64,000 bases of DNA, taken from NCBI RefSeq assembly GCF_000003815.2, contig NC_049985.1, forward strand, positions 21,023,263 through 21,087,262, in the 5' to 3' direction. Shown here one piece after another: positions 39,101 to 61,179 of the stretch (position 1 is its first letter; the number at the start of each line of letters is the position of its first letter). The DNA comes from Branchiostoma floridae. Its lineage: Eukaryota > Chordata > Leptocardii > Amphioxiformes > Branchiostomatidae. A program made the position numbers and the translations under genes. Under the pieces are notes generated by a model. It made no database searches, was not told the origin of the DNA, and saw only the letters and a program-made list of their open reading frames with translations.

Positions 39101-41848
39101 GTATAAATCAACAACAGCTGCAACACTGGATCATCATCATCACGTTCGGGTTGCCCGGAACAGGTCTACTGTCTCCTTCCAGACATAACGACACTGGATA
39201 GGTCAGCTATATGTTTTCATTTTGTCGCAGTTTTGTCTCTTCTGTGCTGAAAACAATTTCAAAGCAATACCTTAAACAAAAATGAATACTTTCTAATCAT
39301 AAACGCTATCAACGCGCAGGTTAAGTTTCTAAATTCTACAAAAAACACCAAAAAAGCATAACTGTCTCTAAAATCACACGGGTAAACACACCGGGTATTA
39401 AATACTAAAAAAGTCATATTGGAGATGAAGGTGACTCTATGCAAGGTACATACAACAGAATGTACGTCATGCTAATGAATTTCTTATTTGCAAGAATAAT
39501 GAGACACTTCATATTTTCTTGTGGTCCTTACTAGAAATTTCCAATGGGAGATAATGCAACAAGATTTATTGACACGACAATAAGTACAGTAACTTTTGTA
39601 TGGCCAACTATGAACTACAATACAAAAACTAATAACGTTGGGTTCCTCGGGGACAGGTAAATACAATGAAATATGTGTTATCTTGAGACTTGACAGTTTA
39701 TGTTACAAGGGAAATTCAATGGAACATTCTATATATTTACTATTTTATATACTGCAATGTTTACCTGAAAAAGGGAGAAATAAAAAGAAGAAAAATACAC
39801 CTGTCCACTTTGTAATTTATTTATTTATTTATTTATTGATCTTTAGGGTAGTCCCTTCAGTTAACGTAGTAACTGATTTCCAAGGGAGCCCTATAGTAAT
39901 GGATCAATAACACAGACAGCTAAGGAAGGCATTTACAGTTTAACTATTTAGACAGACATCACGCATCAAACAGCACACCTACAAGACTGGTAGTATCCAA
40001 AGAATACAAAACTATGAAACTTTCGAAGATCCTTTCGTCTGCATTTATATGGCTATGGGCTTCTTGTCAGTTAAATGTACCAAATAGCTATTTCATATTC
40101 AAAAATTAGATCAACTAATTTTTCAGTCACGATTTAGGATTGTTGTCATCGTTAGCGATAGCCTAAATGACGATTTTCTCTTCGATGCATAGGTCATGTA
40201 CTATAGTCAGGCGTAGCATAAGTTATTGGTATTGTTTGTTACAACATGGTAACAGTGCAGTTTGGGTTCCTTCTTCGAAACGATTTCCAAGTTCTGGCTA
40301 TACAATTGAAGTATGAGAGAAGACACTTTGAGGCATTTAGAAACATGGTTATGATGGTATATTTTCTTACACCAGGCCAAGTAAATAAGGTAGAGAGCAC
40401 CCAACAATGATATCGTTTGTTACAGTCACAATTCCGCGGCAGGCATAAACCACTTAAAGTTTCCTTTAGGATCAGTGAAGGGAGCGATCTGCAGTGACCC
40501 ATAAGAAGGGCTGGCTCACCTGCCAAACTATAATTCTGGGAACAGGCCATGGTTTGTTACGTTTCCAGCTGTTTTTGGAAATCTTCATGTCTACTCGGGT
40601 GGTAGCCATTTTTGATAAGGGGATGAAATACATTCGAAGCGTATACCGATACGATTTGTCTTTAGCTTTCTTAATCTTTTTGACATAATATGTGTTGTGG
40701 GAAAGTGAAGGAAGCATTGATGGTGCATGTAATTCGCTTCAGATCAAGTCGCAAAAAATTTCATTCAACTAATCTGTCCATCCGTCGGGCCATCCGCCAT
40801 TTGATCTATCCGTCCAACTATCCATCCATCAATCTGCAAACACAGTCTTGTTTCAGGCCTTCTCCAACAGGATTTACAATCCCATTTTCTTATTCTTATT
40901 TCCTCATAGGGTAGTAACGACCAGTACCAGACTGTAGTTTGCCAATGTTAAGCTAATTTATTTGCAAAACGTGCAATATACCCCCCCCCCCCGCCAAGAT
41001 TAACATTATTAGAATGACATGAAGGTGAACTTACCACAGTCAGTCTCATCGGACCCGTCCGGACAGTCACCGACACCATCGCAGAGCCTCGCGGCAGGAA
41101 CGCAGGGCCCTCCTGGCTCACAGAACAGCATGGGGGAGGGACAGTCATCGGCCGTGCAATGTCTCTCGTCCGTGCCATCCGGGCAATCATCATTTCCATC
41201 ACATCGCAGGTGTGGATCGAGACATACCCCACTACTTTCACACTTGAAATCGTCAGAGTTGTAACACTCTTTGCTCCGACAATCTTCCTCATCTGATCCG
41301 TCTTCGCAGAAAGGAAAGCCGTCACATTCCCAGCCTCGAAAGAAACAAATCCCACTAGTTGGACACCTGATGTAGTTGGAATCGGCACAAGCCTCTTTGC
41401 CTGCGCAGTTTTGTTCATCTGAACCGTCTGGGCAATACTCATAACCGTCACATTCCCATTCTTCAAGGTAACATATTCCACTGCTGTCACACCTGGAGGT
41501 GTAGATCTCGCCACATTCTTTGCTCCAACAGTCTTCCTCATCATCCGAACCTTCTGGACAGTCGTCGCCACCGTCACAAACAAGCTCTGGAGGGAGACAC
41601 GCGCTGCTATTTGGACACTTGAAATAGTCTGCTAAAGGACACACGGTGCAGTTTTCTTCATCAGAACCATCTTCACAATGTTCCCAACCGTCACATTGCT
41701 GTAGCACATGGAAACAGGCGTCACCACTGTCACAACTGGACAAACCGAATGATAAGGGACACTCTTCGCCGAAGCCGGGATTCTGAAGTGCCAGAGAGAC
41801 ATTGCCAAAGGACAGCAGGCATACAATCATAAGCAAGTCGGTCGCCAT
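3119..41848 (-). CDS. Gene A: secreted or membrane mosaic protein with LDLa repeats and two F5/8C domains (span; exons listed separately)
   Basis: Fourteen minus-strand exons join in frame: 41848-41035, 31240-31130, 29029-28913, 27959-27849, 27279-27119, 26608-26453, 24945-24807, 20163-19934, 18615-18463, 17351-17213, 13467-13339, 8511-8395, 4407-4291, 3565-3119. They total 2941 nt, about 980 residues, ending in phase 1. Order of parts: signal peptide, nine LDLa repeats, two discoidin (F5/8C) domains, then five more LDLa or LDLa-like units and a Ser/Thr/Pro-rich linker. LDLa modules are calcium-dependent ligand-binding folds; F5/8C domains usually bind lipid or carbohydrate. An extracellular binding role is inferred. 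The exon at 15024-14916 is left out because it breaks frame. No terminal exon or transmembrane segment is visible, so the gene probably continues left of the window. Exon skipping and missed exons remain possible. Confidence 0.75.
3566..3888. other. Intron of gene A, no feature
   Basis: AT-rich sequence between the terminal visible exon and the MITE at 3889. One short plus-strand open frame here has no recognisable signal. Confidence 0.5.
3889..4190. mobile_element. TIR MITE
   Basis: The ends are inverted copies (AAGGGCACAACCCG on the left, CGGGTTGTGCCCTTA on the right) about 300 bp apart. The GC-rich interior has open frames but no domain. It lies about 100 bp from the LDLa exon at 4291-4407. 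Confidence 0.7.
4291..4407 (-). CDS. Gene A exon: LDLa-like module with two cysteines missing
   Basis: A symmetric 117-nt phase 1-1 exon with acceptor CATGACAG and donor ACG|GTGAGTG. The translation follows the LDLa plan ([20 protein letters not shown], then [12 protein letters not shown]). The fourth cysteine position reads G in QLGDG and the sixth is lost (ERLTD). In LDLa repeats cysteines 4 and 6 are bonded to each other, so the loss removes one whole disulfide. The acidic DGEDE calcium-binding motif is kept. Confidence 0.8.
4490..4573. repeat. Short inverted repeat (hairpin)
   Basis: TACCGAAAACAACCGAAAA near 4492 is mirrored by TTTTCGGTTGTTTTCGGTA ending near 4571, with a loop of about 45 bases holding a further partial copy. 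Confidence 0.7.
5593..5655. mobile_element. Fragment of a CTGTAAAT-type MITE
   Basis: ACTGTAAATGCATTTAAG and the GTTCGCGGGGATTTAATTTC text that follows match the start of the full element at 25052-25232. It is cut off where the LINE begins, and the matching right half was not found after the LINE. Confidence 0.6.
5656..8056 (+). mobile_element. Non-LTR retrotransposon (LINE), 5'-truncated, frameshifted
   Basis: The order is linker, reverse transcriptase, and C-terminal Cys/His segment, with no endonuclease, so it is 5'-truncated. RT motifs seen: [14 protein letters not shown] (about 6205), [16 protein letters not shown] (about 6415), [16 protein letters not shown] (about 6590) and the catalytic YADD (about 6713). 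The C-terminus at about 7710-7775 has LCVFC...[10 protein letters not shown]. One-base frame breaks lie near 6150, 6530 (where GTAGCTATCC is locally duplicated) and 7640, so it cannot make a full protein. The 3' end carries a short TTGTCATTGTCA tail. It is related to the minus-strand copy at 61-1990. Confidence 0.88.
8395..8511 (-). CDS. Gene A exon: LDLa domain
   Basis: A 117-nt symmetric phase 1-1 exon with acceptor TGTAACAG and donor CAAG|GTATGT. The product is a complete six-Cys LDLa repeat, with [18 protein letters not shown] followed by [17 protein letters not shown]. The DxxDCxDGxDE calcium-site pattern is intact. No start codon lies in the exon, so a simple ATG-based scan would miss it; it was found by its Cys pattern and splice sites. 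Confidence 0.85.
8512..9299. other. Intron of gene A, low-complexity run
   Basis: Intronic stretch with a (GTAT)n run at about 8764-8784. No exon was recognised. The 5' part of the CR1 element may begin near 9200. Confidence 0.45.
9300..12335 (+). mobile_element. CR1-type LINE with 2A-like peptide and PHD-like segment; RT core deleted
   Basis: ORF1-like region at 9439-9831: a 2A-like motif ([13 protein letters not shown], 9583-9624) followed by a PHD-like segment ([15 protein letters not shown], then WTCSECN). Apurinic-type endonuclease pieces follow: [15 protein letters not shown] (about 10145), CETKLG, then [11 protein letters not shown] (about 10560). RT start motifs are at 11160-11410 ([39 protein letters not shown]). 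The text then jumps to the post-catalytic region ([35 protein letters not shown]), so the palm with its catalytic Asp pair is missing. Several frame breaks are present. The 3' end at about 12308-12330 has three copies of ACTAGA. The copy is inactive. Confidence 0.85.
12336..13338. other. Intron of gene A, no feature
   Basis: No domain, splice-bounded exon or clear repeat was recognised. One 83-codon open frame near 12941 has no signal. Confidence 0.45.
13339..13467 (-). CDS. Gene A exon: LDLa-like module lacking cysteines 1 and 3
   Basis: A 129-nt symmetric phase 1-1 exon with acceptor TTGTCTTTTAG and donor GATG|GTGAGTGG. The translation contains QFLPC, a long acidic insert, then [18 protein letters not shown]. 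Four cysteines fit LDLa positions 2, 4, 5 and 6; positions 1 and 3, which are disulfide partners in this family, are absent. The loop between positions 2 and 4 is longer than usual. Confidence 0.8.
13534..13666. repeat. Microsatellite (ATCC)n then (CTCC)n
   Basis: A short CATCCATC run turns into more than 25 uninterrupted CTCC units up to about 13666. Open frames on both strands here are low-complexity artefacts. Confidence 0.97.
13667..14650. other. Intron of gene A, no feature
   Basis: AT-rich intronic sequence. No exon, RNA gene or clear repeat was recognised. Confidence 0.45.
14651..14894. mobile_element. Hairpin MITE with long terminal inverted repeats
   Basis: The ends GTTAATAGGA and TGCCTATTAAC begin inverted arms of about 90 bp, including GGTACACACACGTACTTCC against GGAGGTACGTGTGTTTACC, around a short centre with two CTCGCGAGA-type motifs. 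It stops 22 bases from the decayed exon at 14916-15024. Confidence 0.85.
14916..15024 (-). pseudogene. Decayed LDLa-like exon of gene A
   Basis: The acceptor (TTCCTTAG) and phase-1 start fit gene A. The translation [19 protein letters not shown], then [13 protein letters not shown], keeps five LDLa-like cysteines up to the acidic GDE, but the sixth cysteine is missing and a TAA follows. The only nearby donor (GA|GTAAAT) gives 109 nt, which shifts the frame into the next exon. Leaving this exon out joins 17213 to 13467 in frame (G plus AA, Glu). It is therefore most simply read as a relict exon. An unseen partner exon or a sequencing error could rescue it. Confidence 0.5.
15095..16110. repeat. 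Older interspersed repeat, split by a TIR element
   Basis: The flanks 15095-15161 and 16040-16110 together match the uninterrupted copy at 19739-19883: ACAGCTGCC and CATCATCGTCCAACTC on the left, CAACGGGAACATGCAGAT and TTACATTGACAAAACTA on the right. The break coincides with the TIR element at 15164-16037. Confidence 0.75.
15164..16037. mobile_element. Non-autonomous TIR element, pogo/Tc1-mariner-like
   Basis: The terminal inverted repeats begin CAGTCAAACCTGT and continue with GCGGCCAC-rich text on both ends. The element is flanked on both sides by TA, the target duplication expected for Tc1/mariner/pogo elements. No transposase frame is visible in its 874 bp. The family assignment rests only on the TA duplication and the CAGT start. 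Confidence 0.75.
16111..17212. other. Intron of gene A, no feature
   Basis: No exon pattern was recognised. A GC-rich patch around 16540-16640 resembles interspersed repeats but was not assigned. Confidence 0.4.
17213..17351 (-). CDS. Gene A exon: second F5/8C domain, part 3
   Basis: A 139-nt exon in phase 0-1, with acceptor TTGTTTCAG and donor GATG|GTAGGG. It encodes [16 protein letters not shown], then [18 protein letters not shown], the C-terminal strands of a discoidin fold. It has the same length and phases as the equivalent exon of the first F5/8C domain (24807-24945, [16 protein letters not shown]). Confidence 0.88.
17352..18462. other. Intron of gene A, no feature
   Basis: Intron within the second F5/8C domain. 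A 144-codon plus-strand open frame near 18014 and minus-strand frames overlap but show no domain and no splice-bounded coding signal. Confidence 0.45.
18463..18615 (-). CDS. Gene A exon: second F5/8C domain, part 2
   Basis: Phase 0-0, with acceptor CCACTTCAG. It encodes [19 protein letters not shown] and [19 protein letters not shown], the central discoidin strands; V/GVVTQG, WVTSYxLxxSxDGxxW is typical. Two adjacent donors are possible: GTG|GTCAGT at 18463, chosen here, or GAA|GTGGTC at 18466. They differ by one codon and both keep the frame. Confidence 0.85.
18616..19933. other. Intron of gene A with an interspersed repeat copy
   Basis: It holds an uninterrupted copy (19739-19883) of the repeat that is split at 15095-16110. 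The region 18690-19080 has overlapping open frames on both strands without a recognisable domain. Confidence 0.5.
19934..20163 (-). CDS. Gene A exon: second F5/8C domain, part 1
   Basis: A 230-nt exon in phase 1-0, with acceptor CATTTCCAG and donor CTGCAG|GTACTT. It encodes an acidic lead, then [37 protein letters not shown], and AYWVPI...IWLNIWLQ. This is the N-terminal half of an F5/8C domain: PLG start, I-P-D-x-x-x-T-A-S-S, then W and WLQ. The usual first cysteine (CxxPLG) is absent here. Confidence 0.85.
20341..20481. repeat. Near-perfect hairpin, 56-bp arms
   Basis: The left arm 20341-20396 (starts TTCATATAGTAAGG) and right arm 20426-20481 (ends CCTTACTATATGAA) are exact reverse complements by eye, with a 29-base loop. 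The form is that of a foldback MITE that moved recently. Confidence 0.9.
20641..24625. repeat. Satellite array, about 19 copies of a 209-bp unit
   Basis: The core GACTAAGTCTAGCG recurs about every 207-214 bases from 20678 to about 24470 (19 occurrences, the last altered). Each unit also contains TATCTCGACAAGGATGCAT and GATATAAAGTTTGCCCGCC. Units vary by substitutions and small indels, including a local duplication of GAATGATATAAAGTTTGCCC near 23300-23345. It lies wholly in the intron between the two F5/8C domains of gene A. Repeated short minus-strand open frames (starting MHP) are artefacts of the repeat. Confidence 0.97.
24807..24945 (-). CDS. Gene A exon: first F5/8C domain, part 3
   Basis: A 139-nt exon in phase 0-1, with acceptor TTGCACAG and donor AACG|GTTAGT. 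It encodes [16 protein letters not shown], then [20 protein letters not shown] and EVYV. The [12 protein letters not shown]...ALRMEVYG-type ending is diagnostic for discoidin domains; the usual final cysteine is replaced, the exon ending in VTNG. Confidence 0.92.
25052..25232. mobile_element. CTGTAAAT-type MITE
   Basis: The start CTGTAAATTATTCAAG and end TGCATTTACAG are inverted. The interior repeats TTCGCGGTGGTTTTAAGTTC. A left-end fragment of the same family lies at 5593-5655. Confidence 0.7.
25233..26261. other. Intron of gene A, no feature
   Basis: Intron inside the first F5/8C domain. No exon or RNA gene was recognised. Confidence 0.45.
26262..26408. mobile_element. Family-A TIR MITE
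   Basis: Compact element with inverted ends: AAGCCTTGGTCCCAATTTCG on the left against CGGAAATGGGACCTTAGCC on the right, with GGCCCGGACGGGC mirrored by CCCGGTCGGGCC. It ends 45 bases from the F5/8C exon at 26453. Confidence 0.7.
26453..26608 (-). CDS. Gene A exon: first F5/8C domain, part 2
   Basis: A 156-nt exon in phase 0-0, with acceptor AACTGCAG and donor GCAG|GTACGG. It encodes [18 protein letters not shown] and [19 protein letters not shown], the central part of a discoidin domain. Confidence 0.92.
26690..27080 (-). mobile_element. LINE 3' fragment
   Basis: The minus strand encodes [19 protein letters not shown] and then a tail like the C-terminus of the LINEs at 61-1990 and 5656-8056. 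The 3' end has the shared GCCCACGGGCAAGAATTTGC text. It is 5'-truncated after a few dozen codons and its truncated end lies about 40 bases from the donor of the exon at 27119. Confidence 0.8.
27119..27279 (-). CDS. Gene A exon: first F5/8C domain, part 1
   Basis: A 161-nt exon in phase 1-0, with acceptor TATATCCACAG and donor CTTCAG|GTATCT. It encodes [39 protein letters not shown] and DQWLQ, the N-terminal half of an F5/8C domain (PLG, IPDxxINASSE, WLQ). Upstream, on the minus strand, the acceptor is preceded directly by a (TTGAC)n tail of another element. Confidence 0.92.
27290..27560 (-). mobile_element. 3' end of a retroelement with (TTGAC)n tail
   Basis: On the minus strand, AT-rich text and TTGTGCAATAAAC are followed by five tandem TTGAC units ending about 10 bases before the exon at 27279. 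Tandem short-repeat 3' tails are typical of CR1/L2-like LINEs and the SINEs they mobilise. No coding part remains. Confidence 0.6.
27649..27822. mobile_element. Hairpin MITE
   Basis: GTCTCCAAGCAGATCCTACG on the left is mirrored by CGTAGGATCTGCTTGGAGAA on the right, with inner arms AAGCTGGC and GCCAGCTTTT. It ends 27 bases from the LDLa exon at 27849. Confidence 0.85.
27849..27959 (-). CDS. Gene A exon: LDLa domain
   Basis: A 111-nt symmetric phase 1-1 exon with acceptor CGTTACAG and donor GAG|GTAGTT. It encodes a full six-Cys LDLa repeat: [18 protein letters not shown], then [17 protein letters not shown]. The acidic calcium site is intact. Confidence 0.92.
27960..28682. other. Intron of gene A, possible LINE-like debris
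   Basis: No exon was recognised. A purine-rich patch near 28170-28240 may be a 3' retroelement end, but no family could be assigned. Confidence 0.4.
28683..28897. mobile_element. Family-A TIR MITE
   Basis: GGTCACATTTCCAAACTGGG on the left is mirrored by CCCCGGTTTGGAAATGTGA on the right, and CCCGGCCGGG occurs in both ends. It stops 16 bases from the donor of the LDLa exon at 28913. Confidence 0.8.
28913..29029 (-). CDS. Gene A exon: LDLa domain
   Basis: A 117-nt symmetric phase 1-1 exon with acceptor ACTCCCAG and donor GGAG|GTGGGA. It encodes [18 protein letters not shown], then [16 protein letters not shown], a full LDLa repeat in which DG of the usual CDGxxDC motif is NG. Confidence 0.9.
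29090..29312. mobile_element. Hairpin MITE with about 65-bp arms
   Basis: ATATCCGTTCACAAAATAAA and the text after it up to 29154 are mirrored at 29247-29292 (for example AAGCTTGTTGGTAAGCGC), and complementarity continues outward through TTACA...TGTAA. The loop is about 90 bases. Confidence 0.85.
29313..29994. other. Intron of gene A, no clear feature
   Basis: The minus strand at about 29970-29660 is open and may be the tail of a degraded LINE ([17 protein letters not shown] resembles a C-terminal WNSL motif), but the match is weak. Confidence 0.3.
29995..30450. repeat. (CAGA)n/(CAGAGA)n microsatellite
   Basis: A purine-biased run of GACAGAGA and GACAGACA units extends for about 450 bases up to the assembly gap. 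Open frames on both strands are low-complexity artefacts. Confidence 0.98.
30464..30897. other. Assembly gap (N)
   Basis: Run of N directly beside the CAGA microsatellite, which probably caused the break. Confidence 1.
31130..31240 (-). CDS. Gene A exon: LDLa domain
   Basis: A 111-nt symmetric phase 1-1 exon with acceptor TTGTACAG and donor TGTC|GTGAGT. It encodes [19 protein letters not shown], then [17 protein letters not shown], a full six-Cys LDLa repeat. It joins exon 1 (41035) in frame across a 9.8-kb intron that contains one gap. Confidence 0.9.
31286..31523. mobile_element. TIR MITE
   Basis: AAGGTGCGCTCCCACTGCGC and GCGTCACTGCGGGGTTCG on the left are mirrored by CGAACCCCGCAGTGACGC and GGAGCGCACCTT on the right. 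Central text (TACGTAAAAGTATGAC, AGAAGACGACAAAATACAC) resembles the element at 38676-38902. Confidence 0.85.
31829..31985. repeat. Direct duplication of about 48 bp
   Basis: CCAAAATTTTTGTTTCCAAA and the following CGCCGCCATTTTGTTTTGCG text occur at 31829-31877 and again at 31937-31985, about 108 bases apart. Confidence 0.85.
32340..34230. repeat. Composite repeat with long inverted arms
   Basis: About 32570-33010 is repeated in inverted orientation at about 33690-34225. Examples: GGGCTTTGATTCCGGAAGCC against GGCTTCCGCAATCAAAGCCC; CCACTTTGAAATCAAACATC against GATGTTTGATTTCAAAGTGG; CGCATACAAAACCACCATCT against AGATGGTGGTTTTGTATGCG. Partial direct copies lie at 32340-32560 and 33010-33160. The spacer 33170-33680 is unique by eye. 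No transposase is visible. Confidence 0.8.
34231..36472. other. Gene A intron 1: degenerate duplications, no gene
   Basis: CCAGTAGAGAGAATCAAA/CCAGTAGAGTGAACCAAA and TTCTGGAGTGGTG recur at 34900-35140 as degenerate tandem repeats. CCAAGAAAACAAGTC with its flanks is duplicated at about 35680-35745 and 35908-35972. A fragment of the composite repeat lies at about 36150-36280. No exon was seen. Confidence 0.5.
36473..36842. other. Assembly gap (N)
   Basis: Run of N within gene A intron 1; an exon could be hidden here. Confidence 1.
36843..41034. other. Gene A intron 1, proximal part
   Basis: Apart from the MITE at 38676-38902 and a C14 homopolymer near 40981-40992, no repeat or exon was recognised. 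Short open frames on both strands have no domain signal. Confidence 0.45.
38676..38902. mobile_element. TIR MITE, relative of 31286-31523
   Basis: CCTTTCACTAGACGGCG on the left is mirrored by CGCCGTCCTAGTGGAAAGG on the right. The central text (ACGTAAAAGTGTGACC, AGAAGACAATAAAACACAC) is like the centre of the 31286-31523 element although the ends differ. Confidence 0.7.
41035..41848 (-). CDS. Gene A exon 1: signal peptide and six LDLa repeats
   Basis: The ATG at 41848 (AAATCATGG, good context) starts [20 protein letters not shown], a clear signal peptide. The upstream open frame to 41905 has no ATG. Six LDLa repeats follow without introns, each ending in the calcium-site pattern ([61 protein letters not shown]). 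The exon ends in phase 1 at a strong donor (TGTG|GTAAGT). Six repeats in one exon contrast with the one-repeat exons downstream, which suggests intron loss or a retrocopied block; this is inference. Confidence 0.93.
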
Positions 41849-41905
41849 GATTTGCTTCCCGGGGAGAACGTGGATGGCCTCCCGTGAGCTGAGCGTACCT
41901 GGCAC

Positions 41906-43062
41906 GGTGAGGTGCGACGCCTAAAGCAGTGTTAGGTATGCGTGCACAGGTCTGGACGTGCCTTTGTTTACGAGTGGGCGGGATTTAGTCCACCCGTGAA
42001 CAGACTGGTACCAACTCCACAGGGTGCGTGACAATACGACAGATGGCAATCTTAATTACTAGACTAAGTGTATTTTTTGTCGAATGTTGCTAAACAAGGT
42101 ATCAAGTTGTTTCAACTTAACATAACACCCGAATACATCTTAGGCCAATGTTAATAACTACAGTACTTGAAGGCATGACTTTTTCTTGTTCTGACTAACT
42201 GATAGAAGTCGATACGTCCACCGGTTGGATATTCACATTGCGATTAGTTGTGTGTGGACGCACAGCAGACAGTCAACAACGGTTAACAACTTCGCATTTG
42301 GATCAAACAAGACGGTTCCCTGTGGAACAACACTAACTGGAATTGAAGTCATTGGCTCTTTATCGGATCCTTTTCGATGTCAGGTACCAGCACACCTTCG
42401 ATGCTTGGATACCTGTAATATGCTATCAGGGTTATAGGTCATTTCGTTTTTTTTAGTTTCAAAATAATTTGTTTTCGCCTTTCACAGATAAATAGTCTAC
42501 ATATCTAATAGATAATCACGCAAGTGAAAGGCACACCTGTCTTTCTTCATTGCGGATTCCGACGAGGACACGCATAGCTTAACACTCGGTGGCTATGGGA
42601 TAGTCCATTCTTGTATGTGACTAATTTTAAAATGTTCTATTTTGCACCGGGTGATTGCGCAATGACAATGGTTCAATTTTCAAGGGGATGATTTTGCATT
42701 TTGTGCTACAATCTGTTTTGTCAAACTCATAACATTCCTTGAACAAATTTACCCAGACGAGCAAAAAGAACAACAATGACAACGCAAATATTTGATGACG
42801 CATACACCATGTGATAGGAATGTCACTCCTCTAGGCTCGCCTGAGGCGGCCGGTGGATGAAAACGTTCACCATCAGAGCACGACTAGTTAAATCGCCATC
42901 GGGGAGCCTGGCACAGAGACTAGGATTCTTTATCTGTCGAGTCGGTTAATAAGGGCAAAGCAGTGCACGCTAGGGTAGACTTTGTACGGCGAAACTCGTG
43001 ACCAGCAGACTACACTGGTGACGGTGAAGGATATGTGTAGAAAATGAGCCAGGCCTAGAAGA
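41906..43062. promoter_or_regulatory. Putative shared divergent promoter region of genes A and B
   Basis: The start codons of gene A (minus, 41848) and gene B (plus, 43063) face away from each other across 1.2 kb. No convincing TATA box or transcription start could be assigned, so the call rests on layout only. Distal untranslated first exons could place the true promoters elsewhere. Confidence 0.35.
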
Positions 43063-59462
<16,400 letters not shown>

Positions 59463-59624
59463 GCCAATGTGCACGTGGAAGGAAAAAATGAACACCTTTG
59501 GATTTTAATTACAATATGTACATAAACGAACAAGATGACGAAAAATTCATGCATCTTATTTTCGTGTCGATATCAAAAAGCAAATTACAAAAGTACATAA
59601 CAAATACTACAAATACAGAAAGTA

Positions 59625-59674
59625 AATAAATACATACATGTAAAGCACAGATGCAACGAAATATGCAAAATAAA
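59625..59674 (+). terminator. Candidate polyadenylation signals of gene B
   Basis: AATAAA occurs at 59625-59630 and again at 59669-59674, about 165 and 210 bases after the stop codon. Either could end the transcript. The region is AT-rich, so chance occurrence is possible. Confidence 0.5.
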
Positions 59675-61179
59675 CCACATAACAGTAAACATGAAATGTA
59701 AACATGAAACATGACAACGAATTGATACAACGTGGACACACGTGAATTGTGAAATATAGGTACCACAAGGCTGGTAGGATGTAAGTTTTGCTACCCAAAT
59801 CTTTTGGTTTCTTTTATAAATAGTTGGTCGTTCTATAAGAGGTTAGGTTTGATTGAATATAAACGGACTTTGACTTTGAACTTGATCTGAAAGGACACAT
59901 CACTCACCATCATCAAATTAACATGAGGCAACGGCAAGTGGTACCAAGTCTGCCACATGCATACCCATGGGTGAAAATGTGACTCAATAATCTTTTCTGT
60001 CTTAAGCCCCAAAGCAAGCTCAAGCAACTGGATATGATTTTGAACACGGTCAGACTTTCCTGTCTTACTTTACTGTCCACTATACAGTGCCCTAGGTCAA
60101 CTTTCAGGGATCGTTGTACACATTTTAGATATTTATTCTCCTTCTGACCGTGCTGCTAAATAATACTACTTTATAGATTCACTATTTGCACCTTTTCTAC
60201 AAATTAAAAGGTTATATGCACAACTCACAACTTCATTGTTCACGGTTGTTCGGCACCTTCATGAATTCAACGACTTAAATTGCTTTATCCGTGTCGTACC
60301 AGTAACACCCCAGGAGATGTAGTCAGGATTTGCGCTCAAATTCATATATATTTATATGCGGATTTACGTTTGTTACTTTAATGTGTTCCTTGATATATTC
60401 GATAAGTCTGTAATTATCTAGAGTTAGCATTCACATTATTCATATGCCACAGCGTTTTTCTTAGTTTGTTCGTCTTTTCTTCGTTACTTGCAATTTGCAT
60501 TCGAGGCAAGAGATTGAGTCTAATTATGTATCTATTATTTACTATTATCATATAGCCAGGCGCCGCGGACCAATCAGAAGGCCCCGTTCCACGTTGGTTA
60601 TGACGCCGTAACACGTAGATTCAGGCCAGGCAGGTGGGTATCNNNNNNNNNNNNNNNNNNNNNNNNNNNNNNNNNNNNNNNNNNNNNNNNNNNNNNNNNN
60701 NNNNNNNNNNNNNNNNNNNNNNNNNNNNNNNNNNNNNNNNNNNNNNNNNNNNNNNNNNNNNNNNNNNNNNNNNNNNNNNNNNNNNNNNNNNNNNNNNNNN
60801 NNNNNNNNNNNNNNNNNNNNNNNNNNNNNNNNNNNNNNNNNNNNNNNNNNNNNNNNNNNNNNNNNNNNNNNNNNNNNNNNNNNNNNNNNNNNNNNNNNNN
60901 NNNNNNNNNNNNNNNNNNNNNNNNNNNNNNNNNNTTAAGAGGTACCACAGACATTGGTACTATTCATATCATTGAAGCTTCGTGGGCAAGAAAATTGGAT
61001 GATTTTTTTTTCAATAAAACACATCAAGAATTATTTATTCATACATATATTCATAAATATATACACACACATGGATATATATAAACAAATTGAATCCTAT
61101 TGTACTTAACTGTAAAATGGCTGAATTAAGTTAGTTTTAGTCTTTACATAGCAACTTTAGTATATGCAACATAACATAC
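59675..61179. other. Intergenic
   Basis: A TATAAACGGACTTTGACTTTG text near 59860 looks like a retroelement 3' end. The gap at 60643-60934 hides part of the region. No gene recognised. Confidence 0.45.
60643..60934. other. Assembly gap (N)
   Basis: Run of N in intergenic DNA. Confidence 1.

Noticed and set aside
40472-40717. Additional gene A exon near 40500 on the minus strand
   Set aside because: There is a donor-like GTGAGC, but no convincing acceptor and no domain in the translation.
41849-41905. Upstream extension of gene A exon 1
   Set aside because: The frame is open but begins at GTG, not ATG; the ATG at 41848 has good context and is followed at once by a signal peptide.
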